Source: Anaerolineales bacterium UBA2317
GTDB lineage: Bacteria > Chloroflexota > Anaerolineae > Anaerolineales > Villigracilaceae
Length of the DNA stretch: 19,521 nucleotides
Direction: 5' to 3'
Assembly (NCBI GenBank): GCA_002345215.1
Contig: DDVH01000044.1
Coordinates: 1-19,521, forward strand
The notes under the pieces are model-generated. The model had not been told where the DNA came from. It worked only from the letters and a program-made list of their open reading frames with translations, and did no database searches. The position numbers and the translations under genes are program-made. This document shows, in pieces, positions 1-7,340 of the stretch (positions are counted from its first letter, which is position 1; each line of letters opens with the position of its first letter).

Positions 1-258
1 ATTGATTTGACTCAATTCCCTGCAACAGCAACCCCGACGATTGACTTAACTCAATTCCCTGCAACAGCAACGCCAACGATTGACTTGACTCAATTCCCAG
101 TGACTGAGACTTCTACACTTGTACCAAGTGAGACTCCAATATCAACGATTACTGCTACACCAACAATTGATTTGACTCAATTCCCTGCCACTGCAACATC
201 TACGCTTGTGCCGCTACCAAGTGAAACACCAATTTCTACAATTACTTCAACACCAACG
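1..258 (+). repeat. In-frame tandem repeat encoding a Thr/Pro-rich linker
   Basis: Two 39-bp units (1-39 and 40-78, each encoding IDLTQFPATATPT) are followed by two longer units of 87 bp (79-165) and 93 bp (166-258). The longer units begin with the same IDLTQFP block and continue with STLVP...SETPISTIT; the second has two extra codons (LP). All units are multiples of three, so the reading frame is kept. The array probably continues upstream of the window. Such linkers usually space domains in secreted proteins, and unit number is expected to vary between strains. Confidence 0.9.
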
Positions 259-1146
259 CTTGTGTTGACTCCAACCAATACAGCTATCCCAACTCCAACG
301 GGTCCGTATGTGTTGACTGACATCATACCTTCAACAATTTTGATAGACGAAACAACATCTGTCACTGTAAGTTTGTTGAATGTACCTGCGTCGGGTTATG
401 CCAGTGCTGAAATTACATGTACCTATAACCCCGTAGTCCTTGAAGCGAATAATATCGCGGTAGGAAATGTATTTGGAGATGATCCTGCCTCCGCAGTGTT
501 TGGTCCTCAAAATGGAAGTTTCATTGTAGCAATTGCCGGAAGCAATGGTAATCGTGCTACGACTAATGGCATTGCCTTCACATTTGATGTGACAGGCTTA
601 ACGATTGGACAAAGTAATGTGGAATGTACGGCGCGTGTTTCAAGCGACGGCACACTCGAAAATATTTCATACATACCGGATAGCCTGACTGTGATTGATA
701 ACTTGCCATCACCAACCCCAACTGTGATTCCTGATGCTACAGTTAATGGACAAGTGCTGGCTGGCAAACCTGTGACCATTCAATTATTTGATTTGAGTGA
801 TAACTTGATTGCTTCTGCTGTGGCTGATGCAAATGGTAACTTTAGTTTCACTGCCCCCGGCGGAGATTATGTTATCCTCGCTTCAGCCGCTGGATATTTA
901 GATGCGCAAGGTTCTATCTCATTAGTTGGTGGTGTGACTCGTACGATGCAAACTGTTACATTACCTGCTGGTGATATTGATGGCAACGGCGTGATTGACC
1001 AATTTGATGCACTGACAATTGGCATGAATTACAACTTATCAGCACCTGATATTGCAGACTTGAATAATGATGGCATCATCAATGTGCTTGACGCTGAGTT
1101 GCTGGCAGATAATTATCGGTTATCTGGTGCGGTGACTTGGCAATAA
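1..1146 (+). CDS. Secreted cohesin- and dockerin-containing protein, 5' truncated
   Basis: The reading frame is open from base 1, so the true start and any signal peptide lie outside the window. In order the visible part has a Thr/Pro-rich repetitive linker (about the first 95 residues), a cohesin-like beta-sandwich (roughly residues 103-230, with the VTVSLLNVPASG, ITCTYNPVVLEA and FDVTGL strands), a second short TPTP linker, a carboxypeptidase-regulatory-like domain (VNGQVLAGKPVTIQLFD through GGDYVILASAAGY), and a C-terminal type I dockerin (about 322-374). The dockerin shows two calcium-loop repeats, DIDGNGVID and DLNNDGIIN. Cohesin and dockerin bind each other in cellulosomes. Having both on one chain suggests an extracellular self-assembling or adaptor protein, but no catalytic domain is visible, so the substrate is unknown. 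A strong terminator follows the stop codon. The domain calls are from motif recognition; the dockerin is the most certain. Confidence 0.8.
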   Translation: MDLTQFPATATPTIDLTQFPATATPTIDLTQFPVTETSTLVPSETPISTITATPTIDLTQFPATATSTLVPLPSETPISTITSTPTLVLTPTNTAIPTPTGPYVLTDIIPSTILIDETTSVTVSLLNVPASGYASAEITCTYNPVVLEANNIAVGNVFGDDPASAVFGPQNGSFIVAIAGSNGNRATTNGIAFTFDVTGLTIGQSNVECTARVSSDGTLENISYIPDSLTVIDNLPSPTPTVIPDATVNGQVLAGKPVTIQLFDLSDNLIASAVADANGNFSFTAPGGDYVILASAAGYLDAQGSISLVGGVTRTMQTVTLPAGDIDGNGVIDQFDALTIGMNYNLSAPDIADLNNDGIINVLDAELLADNYRLSGAVTWQ

Positions 1147-1156
1147 TAAAATAAAC

Positions 1157-1188
1157 AAATCCCGCAGATAAAATCTGCGGGATTTTTG
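1157..1188. terminator. Bidirectional rho-independent terminator
   Basis: A perfect 12-bp stem (1157-1168 with 1174-1185) closes a 5-base loop. It is followed by T-rich sequence on the plus strand and by the complementary A-rich flank on the other side. It lies between two convergent stop codons and probably serves both genes. Confidence 0.9.
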
Positions 1189-1189
1189 T

Positions 1190-2008
1190 TTAAAATTCTA
1201 TCTCACCAATTTGTTCAAAATTAATATCAAACAATTCTTCGGCTTCGGTTTCAAGTTCTGCATCTAATGCATCACCTGCTTTAACTCCGCGATTGCAATA
1301 AGAACGATACGGGCAATATAAACATTTATTTGTATCATCCGTTTTTGGAAATGACGAGGCAGATTTAATTTCTTCAGCCAAACGAGTCAACGCATCCCAA
1401 TCCCGCTTGAATTGATTCGAATCATAAGAAAACTTTGCAGGGTCATCAGGAAAATTAGCAAACCAATAAATCATCTCAATTTGTTCTGGCTGAATTTGTT
1501 TTCCGCCATTCAAATGTGCACCTGCTTGCACCAACAAAGCCCGATAAACTCTTGTCTGCCAACGAATCGCTAACCATTCTGTCTTTGGACGTTTGCGATA
1601 TGTTTTCCAATCATAGATAAAAACTTTTTCGTTATCAAATGCAATCAAATCATATTTCGCAACCAAACGATAACCACCCAACGGCGCAGACAATGTAATT
1701 TCAGATTTCAGACCTTTAAGACTATTTAGACCAGTCAGACCATTTAGACCAATAAAATTCTCCCACCACCTTTGCAAATTTTCTGTATTCGCTAATTTAG
1801 AAATTTGCTCATTTGATATTCCCACAAAATGTTGTTGTGCCAAACGATGAAAATATTCACCTTCTTTTTGATGTTGTTCATTTTCAAGCGCGGGTTCAGT
1901 TTCAATCGCAGGGTAAGCCAACTGTTGCAAATATCGCAACTCAAATCGGCGTGGACAATCGTGATAATCCTGCAAAGAAGATTGGCTTAAGGTATTTAAT
2001 ATTTGCAT
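1190..2008 (-). CDS. PD-(D/E)XK nuclease, Cas4/RecB-like, with predicted 4Fe-4S cluster
   Basis: The protein (272 aa) has the layout of the Cas4/AddB/RecB nuclease family. It starts with SSLQDYHDCPRRFELRYL (Cys18), then H54 in EYFHRLAQQH, D120 in the strand before the core, the core DWK (133-135) and the QxxxY helix (Q151, Y155). It ends with Cys229, Cys232 and Cys238 in KCLYCPYRSYCNRG. Cys18 plus the C-terminal trio is the usual ligand set for a 4Fe-4S cluster that staples the nuclease fold. The expected activity is metal-dependent DNA exonuclease or nickase activity. No cas genes, CRISPR array or helicase partner are visible, so a stand-alone DNA-repair role is more likely than CRISPR adaptation. 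Residues 87-101 form an odd GLN-GLT-GLN-SLK-GLK run (see findings). The ATG at 2008 has no clear Shine-Dalgarno. Confidence 0.85.
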   Translation of the reverse strand: MQILNTLSQSSLQDYHDCPRRFELRYLQQLAYPAIETEPALENEQHQKEGEYFHRLAQQHFVGISNEQISKLANTENLQRWWENFIGLNGLTGLNSLKGLKSEITLSAPLGGYRLVAKYDLIAFDNEKVFIYDWKTYRKRPKTEWLAIRWQTRVYRALLVQAGAHLNGGKQIQPEQIEMIYWFANFPDDPAKFSYDSNQFKRDWDALTRLAEEIKSASSFPKTDDTNKCLYCPYRSYCNRGVKAGDALDAELETEAEELFDINFEQIGEIEF

Positions 2009-2031
2009 AACTATATTTTCTCATATTTTAT

Positions 2032-2102
2032 GCCACAGAGGTCACATAGATTTTTGAGAAAGCCTTTTTAAGAATCTCTGATAACTTTGTGCGCTCTGTG
2101 GC
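2032..2102. repeat. Intergenic palindromic repeat, CCACAGAG family, copy 1
   Basis: GCCACAGAG (2032-2040) and its reverse complement CTCTGTGGC (2094-2102) bound a 71-bp element. A related 70-bp element with the same ends lies at 11621-11690, and the internal CTCTGAT...TTTGTGCGCTCTGTGGCT part is also similar. This copy ends 11 bases before the TATAAT box of the ABC-F leader, so it could contribute to the -35 side of that promoter. Confidence 0.75.
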
Positions 2103-2113
2103 TAAGAATCAGT

Positions 2114-2119
2114 TATAAT
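2114..2119 (+). promoter_or_regulatory. Predicted -10 box (TATAAT) of the ABC-F leader transcript
   Basis: A perfect TATAAT ends 7 bases before the leader-ORF ATG at 2127. RNA is therefore expected to start at or next to that ATG, giving a leaderless or near-leaderless leader ORF. No good -35 hexamer is seen 17 bases upstream, where the palindromic repeat ends. Confidence 0.55.
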
Positions 2120-2126
2120 ACGAAAC

Positions 2127-2222
2127 ATGATTTATAAATTTCAGGCAGGTACATTTGCTTTAGTCATCGGGGTTCGTGGTTTCATTTCCACTGAGCCTTG
2201 TCGTATTGCGCCTGTTCACTGA
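2127..2222 (+). CDS. Predicted 31-aa regulatory leader peptide upstream of the ABC-F gene
   Basis: An ATG-to-TGA frame of 31 codons starts with MIYKFQAGTF and ends with CRIAPVH. It fills the space between the TATAAT box and the terminator hairpin at 2241-2260. It is too short for ordinary gene callers. No residue is run-length enriched, so control by amino-acid starvation is unlikely. Drug-induced or nascent-chain stalling fits better, because antibiotic-resistance ABC-F genes in other bacteria are often controlled by translated leaders. The Pro-containing RIAPVH end loosely recalls arrest peptides with Arg-Ala-Pro motifs, but that resemblance is weak. The 3' end of the ORF (2207-2214) is complementary to the terminator stem. 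Translation itself is inferred, not shown. Confidence 0.6.
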   Translation: MIYKFQAGTFALVIGVRGFISTEPCRIAPVH

Positions 2223-2265
2223 AAGTTTTCGCTTTCGTCAACCGCAGGTGCGCCTGCGGTTTTTT
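2168..2265 (+). promoter_or_regulatory. Candidate translation-coupled transcription attenuator of the ABC-F gene
   Basis: Four pairings can be drawn by hand. First, a hairpin inside the leader ORF: 2171-2179 with 2188-2197, one bulge, extendable to 2168/2200. Second, a competing pairing of 2207-2214 (TGCGCCTG, end of the leader ORF) with 2245-2252 (CAGGTGCG), eight pairs including two G-U. Third, a small GAAAG/CTTTC hairpin (2221-2236) inside that loop. Fourth, the terminator stem 2241-2248 with 2253-2260. The second and fourth exclude each other. A ribosome finishing at the TGA (2220-2222) would cover 2207-2214 and let the terminator form. A ribosome stalled earlier would free it, form the antiterminator and allow read-through. 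No folding energies were computed. Confidence 0.6.
2241..2265 (+). terminator. Intrinsic terminator in the 5' leader of the ABC-F gene
   Basis: A perfect 8-bp GC-rich stem (ACCGCAGG with CCTGCGGT) with a 4-base loop runs straight into TTTTTT and a further T-rich stretch. It lies 24 bases upstream of the ABC-F ATG at 2289 on the same strand. No full-length gene ends here, so its position argues for attenuation rather than ordinary termination. Confidence 0.85.
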
Positions 2266-2288
2266 ATTTTAATTTTACGGATAACACA

Positions 2289-3923
2289 ATGATTCAAATT
2301 CAACTTACAAACATCACGCTCGTACTCGGAGCAAAAAGAATTTTTGAAAACTTAAATTGGGAAATCAAACGCGGTCAGCGCATTGGTTTGATTGGTGCAA
2401 ATGGCGCGGGGAAGTCTTCGCTATTTAAATTAATCGAAGGTGAACATTCTCCCGAACTCGGCGGACTCATCACCCGAGCCCGCCTCATCACTACGGGATA
2501 CTTGTCTCAGCACCCTGAACTTGACCTTTCTCTTTCAGCATTTGACGCCGCTTTAGCAGGCAATCCTCGTGTTGCAGAAATCCATGCCCAATTAGAAAGT
2601 GTGGAGAAAAGTTTAGGTGACGTTGAAGTTTATAGCAATGAAAAGAAACTTCAACATGCACTTGAATTGCAACACAAATTGCTTGAAGAATATCAAATCT
2701 TCGGCGGTGATTCATATCCGCAACGTGTACGTGACCTTCTGCTTGGGCTAGGACTCGCTGAAAGTGAATTGACCAAGCCTCTATCCGTGTTAAGCGGCGG
2801 ACAGAAAAAACTCGTAGGCTTAGCGCGTTTGATTCTATTAAATCCAGATGTTTTGTTATTAGACGAACCCGATAATCATCTTGATTTGCCTGGAAAATTG
2901 TTTCTCGAGAAATTAATTCAAGATTATGAAGGCGCAGTCGTCATCATTTCACATGATAGATATTTACTCGATGCTGTTGTGACTCATATTGCTGAACTTG
3001 AAGATGGCAAGTTAACCATGTTTGAAGGCGATTATTCATCTTTCATTGCGGATAAAGATTTGCGCTTGGCTCGTCAGGAGGAATTATTTCGTGCCCAACA
3101 ACACGAAATCAAACGCATGGAAATTGCCATCAAGCGTTTTGCAATTTGGGGCAAAGTATATGACAACGAAAAATTTGCCGCTAAAGCAAAGACGATGCAA
3201 AAGCGTTTGGATAAAATCGAAAAGATTGATAAGCCAATTACTGAACGCAAGCGTATGGGCTTGCAACTTAGTGGTTGGCGTGGTTCTAATAAAGTTTTAG
3301 AGCTTGATAATGTTTCTAAATCTTTTGGAAGTAAAAAAGTTTTTTCAAATCTCAATCAAACCATTTGGCATGGAGAACGTGTTGGTTTAATCGGCGCCAA
3401 TGGAGCGGGCAAATCTGTTTTGTTGAGAATGATTCTTGGAAAAGAAAACCCTGATGCTGGAGAAATCAAAATCGGACCTAGCATTTCAGTTGGACATTAT
3501 TCACAAGAACATGAAACTTTGGATTTCAACCAAACCGTTGTAGATGCTGTCCGCTATGCAGGTGAGATGAATGAAGGTAAAGCCACTGCTTTTCTTTTAC
3601 ATTATCTGTTTACTTACAAACAAGTGACTCAAAAAATCGGTGACCTTTCTGGTGGTGAACGAAGTAGATTGCAACTGGCTTTGTTAGTTTTATCGGGTGC
3701 AAATTTTCTTTTGCTAGATGAACCCACCAATAATTTAGATATTGCTTCTGCTGAAGTTTTGGAACAAGCTCTCGAAGATTTTGTCGGAACAGTTTTAGTT
3801 ATTTCACACGACAGATATTTTCTGGATAGAACAGTTGAAAGATTGCTTGTCATCGAAAATAATCAACTTGTGGAATGTCAAGGTGGTTATAGTGATTATT
3901 TGGAGAAAAAGGGAAAAATCTAA
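2289..3923 (+). CDS. ABC-F family ATPase (ribosome-associated, translation factor or antibiotic resistance type)
   Basis: The protein (544 aa) is two ABC cassettes on one chain with no membrane segment, the ABC-F plan. Cassette 1 has Walker A GANGAGKS (36-43), signature LSGGQ (168-172), Walker B LLLDEP (189-194) and SHDR (221-224). Cassette 2 has GANGAGKS (369-376), LSGGE (453-457), LLLDEPTNNLD (474-484) and SHDRYFLD (506-513). A charged helical linker (about 245-325, with EIKRMEIAIKRFAIWGKVYDNEKFAAKAKTMQKRLDKIEK) corresponds to the P-site tRNA interaction motif by which ABC-F proteins act on stalled or drug-bound ribosomes. There is no long C-terminal extension as in Uup. Walker B1 reads DEPDNHLD rather than the usual DEPTNHLD. 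The upstream leader-attenuator suggests inducible expression and so favours a resistance or stress role, but this is inference. The Shine-Dalgarno is weak (CGGA). Confidence 0.93.
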   Translation: MIQIQLTNITLVLGAKRIFENLNWEIKRGQRIGLIGANGAGKSSLFKLIEGEHSPELGGLITRARLITTGYLSQHPELDLSLSAFDAALAGNPRVAEIHAQLESVEKSLGDVEVYSNEKKLQHALELQHKLLEEYQIFGGDSYPQRVRDLLLGLGLAESELTKPLSVLSGGQKKLVGLARLILLNPDVLLLDEPDNHLDLPGKLFLEKLIQDYEGAVVIISHDRYLLDAVVTHIAELEDGKLTMFEGDYSSFIADKDLRLARQEELFRAQQHEIKRMEIAIKRFAIWGKVYDNEKFAAKAKTMQKRLDKIEKIDKPITERKRMGLQLSGWRGSNKVLELDNVSKSFGSKKVFSNLNQTIWHGERVGLIGANGAGKSVLLRMILGKENPDAGEIKIGPSISVGHYSQEHETLDFNQTVVDAVRYAGEMNEGKATAFLLHYLFTYKQVTQKIGDLSGGERSRLQLALLVLSGANFLLLDEPTNNLDIASAEVLEQALEDFVGTVLVISHDRYFLDRTVERLLVIENNQLVECQGGYSDYLEKKGKI

Positions 3924-3989
3924 ACCCACAATTATGACCTTAAACGACAAACTTAAAGATAAAATATAAAAAACTTTCATGGAGGCTGT

Positions 3990-5099
3990 ATGATGAATCG
4001 ACGTGACTTTTTGAAAACCGCAGGGATGGGTGTTGCCGCATCTGCACTTGCGGCGTGTGCAAGCCCTGAACCAACAGAGACTTCTGCATCCAGTGATTTG
4101 CCTACATTGGATTGGCAAATGGCAACCAGTTGGACTCCCGCATTGGATGTGTTATTTGGTACTGCACAAAAATTTGCAGACAGAGTTTCGGCATTGACAG
4201 GTGGCAAATTTAAAATCATGCCTCGTGCTGGAGGTGAACTTGCCGCGGCAACCGAAGTATTGGATGTCGTTTCATCGGGAGCAGTACCCATAGGACATAC
4301 CGCTTCTTATTATTACATTGGCAAAAGTTGGGTAATGGCATTTGGAACTAGTTTGCCATTTGGATTAACTGCTTCACAACAAAATGCGTGGTTGTTTGCA
4401 GGTGGTGGACTTGAATTACTTCAAGAATTTTATGCCAGCAAATTTAATGTGATTCAATTCCCAGCAGGCAATACCAGTGCTCAAATGGGTGGATGGTTCC
4501 GCAAAGAAATTAATTCAGTTGCCGATTTACAAGGTTTGAAAATGCGTATTCCAGGCTTGGGCGGGCAAGTCATGTCTGCTTTGGGTGTGCAAGTGCAGAC
4601 CATTCCTGGTGGTGAAATTTTCCAATCATTGGAAACAGGTGCAATTGATGCTGCTGAATGGGTGGGTCCGTATGATGATGAAAAGCTTGGATTAAACAAA
4701 GCCGCAGGCTTTTATTATTATCCAGGCTGGTGGGAGCCAGGTCCAACAGTGGAGATTCAAATTAATTTGGATGAATGGAATAAATTGCCTGCTGAATATC
4801 AAAATGCGATTCAAGCCGCCGCAGGTGAAGTCAATGTGACGATGGCGGCCCAATATGATTCAGTCAATGGTGAAGCGTTAGAGAGATTAGTCAACAGCGG
4901 AACAGTTTTATCTGCTTACAGTGATGAGATTATGCAAGCCGCGCGAGTAAAAGCATTTGAATTGTATGAAGCCAAAGCAAGTGAAGACGCAGAGTTCAAA
5001 GCAATTTACGACCAGTGGATGACATTCCGCGCAAGAGTGCAAAAATGGAATTTTACGAATGAGTTTAGTTTGTTGGAATTTATGGAAGCGAATCAGTAG
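3990..5099 (+). CDS. TRAP transporter substrate-binding lipoprotein, DctP/TakP-like
   Basis: The protein (369 aa) starts with a twin-arginine motif (RRDFLK), a short hydrophobic segment and a lipobox LAAC ending at Cys23, so it is predicted to be Tat-exported and lipid-anchored outside the membrane. The mature part shows the DctP-type fold: FADRVSALTGGKFKI, DLQGLKMRIPGLGG with the conserved ligand-salt-bridge Arg, GEIFQSLETGAIDAAEWVGPYDD, and WWEPGPT. The last two resemble the 2-oxoacid/monocarboxylate binding proteins (TakP-like), so a small organic acid is a reasonable ligand guess. GGAGG at 3981-3985 is 4 bases from the first ATG and 7 from the second (3993), so MNRRDF from 3993 may be the real start. 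The likely permease genes dctQ and dctM lie on the opposite strand beyond the WD40 lipoprotein gene. Confidence 0.93.
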   Translation: MMNRRDFLKTAGMGVAASALAACASPEPTETSASSDLPTLDWQMATSWTPALDVLFGTAQKFADRVSALTGGKFKIMPRAGGELAAATEVLDVVSSGAVPIGHTASYYYIGKSWVMAFGTSLPFGLTASQQNAWLFAGGGLELLQEFYASKFNVIQFPAGNTSAQMGGWFRKEINSVADLQGLKMRIPGLGGQVMSALGVQVQTIPGGEIFQSLETGAIDAAEWVGPYDDEKLGLNKAAGFYYYPGWWEPGPTVEIQINLDEWNKLPAEYQNAIQAAAGEVNVTMAAQYDSVNGEALERLVNSGTVLSAYSDEIMQAARVKAFELYEAKASEDAEFKAIYDQWMTFRARVQKWNFTNEFSLLEFMEANQ

Positions 5100-5116
5100 T
5101 GAAGTAATCAGTAATT

Positions 5117-5163
5117 AGTAAACAGGTACACAGGAAATTAATTTTCACTGTGTATCTGTTACT
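5117..5163. terminator. Long hairpin between convergent genes, possible terminator
   Basis: AGTAAACAGGTACACA (5117-5132) pairs with TGTGTATCTGTTACT (5149-5163) with one bulge and one G-U. It lies between two convergent genes (stops at 5099 and 5237). It lacks a clean T tract, so it may be a palindromic repeat or a weak terminator. The rest of 5100-5236 shows nothing recognisable. Confidence 0.45.
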
Positions 5164-5236
5164 TATAATTTGACTTTGCGTGTAGGCAAAAGAAACTTTT
5201 TGACCATTTTGTTATCTTTTACAAATACCAATGTTT

Positions 5237-7315
5237 TTACTTTACTCCCCATATATGAATCGTGCCGTCGCCGTCAAGTACTGTAAGCAATCGTTCATCT
5301 GGACTGAAAACAATGTGATTTCCAAGTTCGCTTCTGTGAACTTGGACAGGCAATTCAGAAAGTAAATTTCCTGTTGAAATATTCCAGAAAATGAAAGCAT
5401 CAGGATTACTTCCAAAGGCAAATAACAACTGATTATTTGAGATAAATTCCAAATTGTTTATTGAACGGTCTGAATTTGGGAAGGCTTGCGTTAGTGTTTT
5501 TGCCAGCGAAAATTCTGGCATATTCCAAATGTACACATACTTATAATATCCATCTGTGCCAAATGTTGCTAATTGGGTGAAATCTGAAGAAAAGGAAATA
5601 TTGATATAGCCTTCAGTAGGAACCATACCTTGCCATTCTATTAATTCATTTCCTGTAGCAAGTTCCCAGAATCGAAATTCACTAACTCCTAAATTACCAC
5701 TAACAGTTGCGGCAAAATTCCCATTTCGGCTGAAGTAAAGATTGCTATTATCAAAAGCCATCAATGTATCAATTTCAGAATTGTTACCAATATTAACAAT
5801 TTGGAAACCATTGGTTGAAGTATCAATAATTCCAAGAAATTTACCATCAGGGCTAACCAAAACATCAGTCATGTAATCGAAATTACCTTTCACTACTGGA
5901 GATAAATATTCACCTGTTTCAACATCATAAGCATTGATAGCTTTTTCTTCAACTACAAGAACTTGATTTTCGCTTGCACTAAATTTCGCATCGAAGCCTG
6001 AAAGCGAAAAACGCAATTTCCCAGTTTGAACATCGAAAACATGAAATGTATAACCAGCTCTACTACCTGTAAGAAGACTACGACCATTGGATGAAAAACT
6101 TATCTCCCGAGCAACTTCTGGAAATATAAGAACAGGTTTTGATATAGTGCATTGTTCGAGATCCCATATGTGTACATCACCTGCTCGATCTCCATAGTAA
6201 TTCCAACTTATTGCAATACTTCCGTCTAAAGAAAACATATCAGGAGTAAATACATTATCCGATTCGCTACTAATAGATTTTGAACAGATAACCTTACCTT
6301 CCAAAGTACGAATAGTAAGTTTTTGTTTCTCGCGGATAATCATCCTATCAGATTGAGGAATTAACTTCACATTTGCTTTTAGTACTTCAATATCTTCGAA
6401 AGAAGTTAAATCAATAACATGTGCTTCTGAATATCCGTCTCCGCTATCTCCGATGGGTATCCATTTATTAGTAACTGCCGCCTTACTGTTCATACTAAAT
6501 ATCGCTGACGATTGTTTTTCAATTAATATTTCCCCAGTTTGTGAATTAACTTTTAGAAGGAAATACCCATTTTGCGCCTCGTAATATGCAATATAGGCAA
6601 TACCATTTCTTTCAGTAAAGATCGGGCTTAGAGCCTCTTCATTCCGATTGAAATCATGTCTCAAAACCAACTCTCCATTGTCAGTCGTGTAAATCACCAG
6701 ACTTCCCCAGCCAAGGTAACATGGGTATTTAGAAGCATTTTTCTGAACCCCAAAAACACTTTTACCATCTTGGCTAAATTGAATCTCTGTAATTATTGAA
6801 TCAGTATCTTCGATTTTGTTCTTAATCACTGTTTGAACGGTGTTAGTTTTTAAGTCCCATAATCTAATATCAGTACTAGCGATTGCAAGTATCGAACCAT
6901 CAGGGCTGAATGCTAGATTCCCAGAGGCTGGACATGCTTGTGTTTCTACATCGTCATTTTCTCCGACGCGAATATCAATATAACCGATCTGTTTCACTGT
7001 TTTTCGGTCATATAAATAAATTCCAGTAGTAGTTGATACTGCAATTAAATTTCCATCTGGTGAAAGAGCGACGCCATTCACACTTCCTTGTCCCCATTGG
7101 TCTATTTTTTCGAGACGGGCAACATTACGAGACGTAATAATTTCTAGTTCAGGGTGTGTAATAACTGCTTCTACCGTTGGAATAACAATAGGTGTAGATG
7201 TAGGTAGTATATTGATTGATGTTGGCTCTGGAATATTTGTCGCTGTTTGACAGGCAACCAAATAATTAACAGCAATTAAAAATATAATAGCTACTGAAGT
7301 ACGAAATCTCATCAT
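5237..7315 (-). CDS. WD40-like beta-propeller lipoprotein
   Basis: The protein (692 aa) begins with a hydrophobic signal segment and a lipobox LVAC ending at Cys22, then a Thr/Pro-rich spacer (PEPTSINILPTSTPIVIPT). It is therefore predicted to be anchored outside the cell membrane. The rest is a series of WD40-type blades with SPDG-like turns and WD/WN-type endings: ALSPDGNLIAVS...IYLYD, AFSPDGSILAIAS...IRLWDL, SFSSNGRSLLTGS...FHVFDV, LVSPDGKFLGII, YFSRNGNFAATV...FRFWEL, FSSDFTQLATFG...VYIWNM and VFSPDERLLTVLDGDGTIHIWG. At least nine blades can be drawn, enough for one or two propellers. It lies 25 bases after dctM on the same strand with AAAGGAGG in the gap (12 bases from the ATG), so it is probably the third gene of the TRAP operon. 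Its role is unknown; a scaffold or sensor function is possible. Confidence 0.85.
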   Translation of the reverse strand: MMRFRTSVAIIFLIAVNYLVACQTATNIPEPTSINILPTSTPIVIPTVEAVITHPELEIITSRNVARLEKIDQWGQGSVNGVALSPDGNLIAVSTTTGIYLYDRKTVKQIGYIDIRVGENDDVETQACPASGNLAFSPDGSILAIASTDIRLWDLKTNTVQTVIKNKIEDTDSIITEIQFSQDGKSVFGVQKNASKYPCYLGWGSLVIYTTDNGELVLRHDFNRNEEALSPIFTERNGIAYIAYYEAQNGYFLLKVNSQTGEILIEKQSSAIFSMNSKAAVTNKWIPIGDSGDGYSEAHVIDLTSFEDIEVLKANVKLIPQSDRMIIREKQKLTIRTLEGKVICSKSISSESDNVFTPDMFSLDGSIAISWNYYGDRAGDVHIWDLEQCTISKPVLIFPEVAREISFSSNGRSLLTGSRAGYTFHVFDVQTGKLRFSLSGFDAKFSASENQVLVVEEKAINAYDVETGEYLSPVVKGNFDYMTDVLVSPDGKFLGIIDTSTNGFQIVNIGNNSEIDTLMAFDNSNLYFSRNGNFAATVSGNLGVSEFRFWELATGNELIEWQGMVPTEGYINISFSSDFTQLATFGTDGYYKYVYIWNMPEFSLAKTLTQAFPNSDRSINNLEFISNNQLLFAFGSNPDAFIFWNISTGNLLSELPVQVHRSELGNHIVFSPDERLLTVLDGDGTIHIWGVK

Positions 7316-7340
7316 AAAAATACCTATCCTCCTTTACCAT

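Noticed and set aside
1..258. Regular repeats at the left end as a possible CRISPR array
   Set aside because: Units are contiguous, in frame and translate to a Thr/Pro-rich linker; there are no unique spacers of constant length.
1190..2008. CRISPR-Cas locus, from the Cas4-like protein
   Set aside because: No other cas gene or repeat-spacer array is present in the window.
2127..2222. Amino-acid-starvation type leader (trp/his-like)
   Set aside because: The leader has no run of one amino acid and the downstream gene is not biosynthetic.
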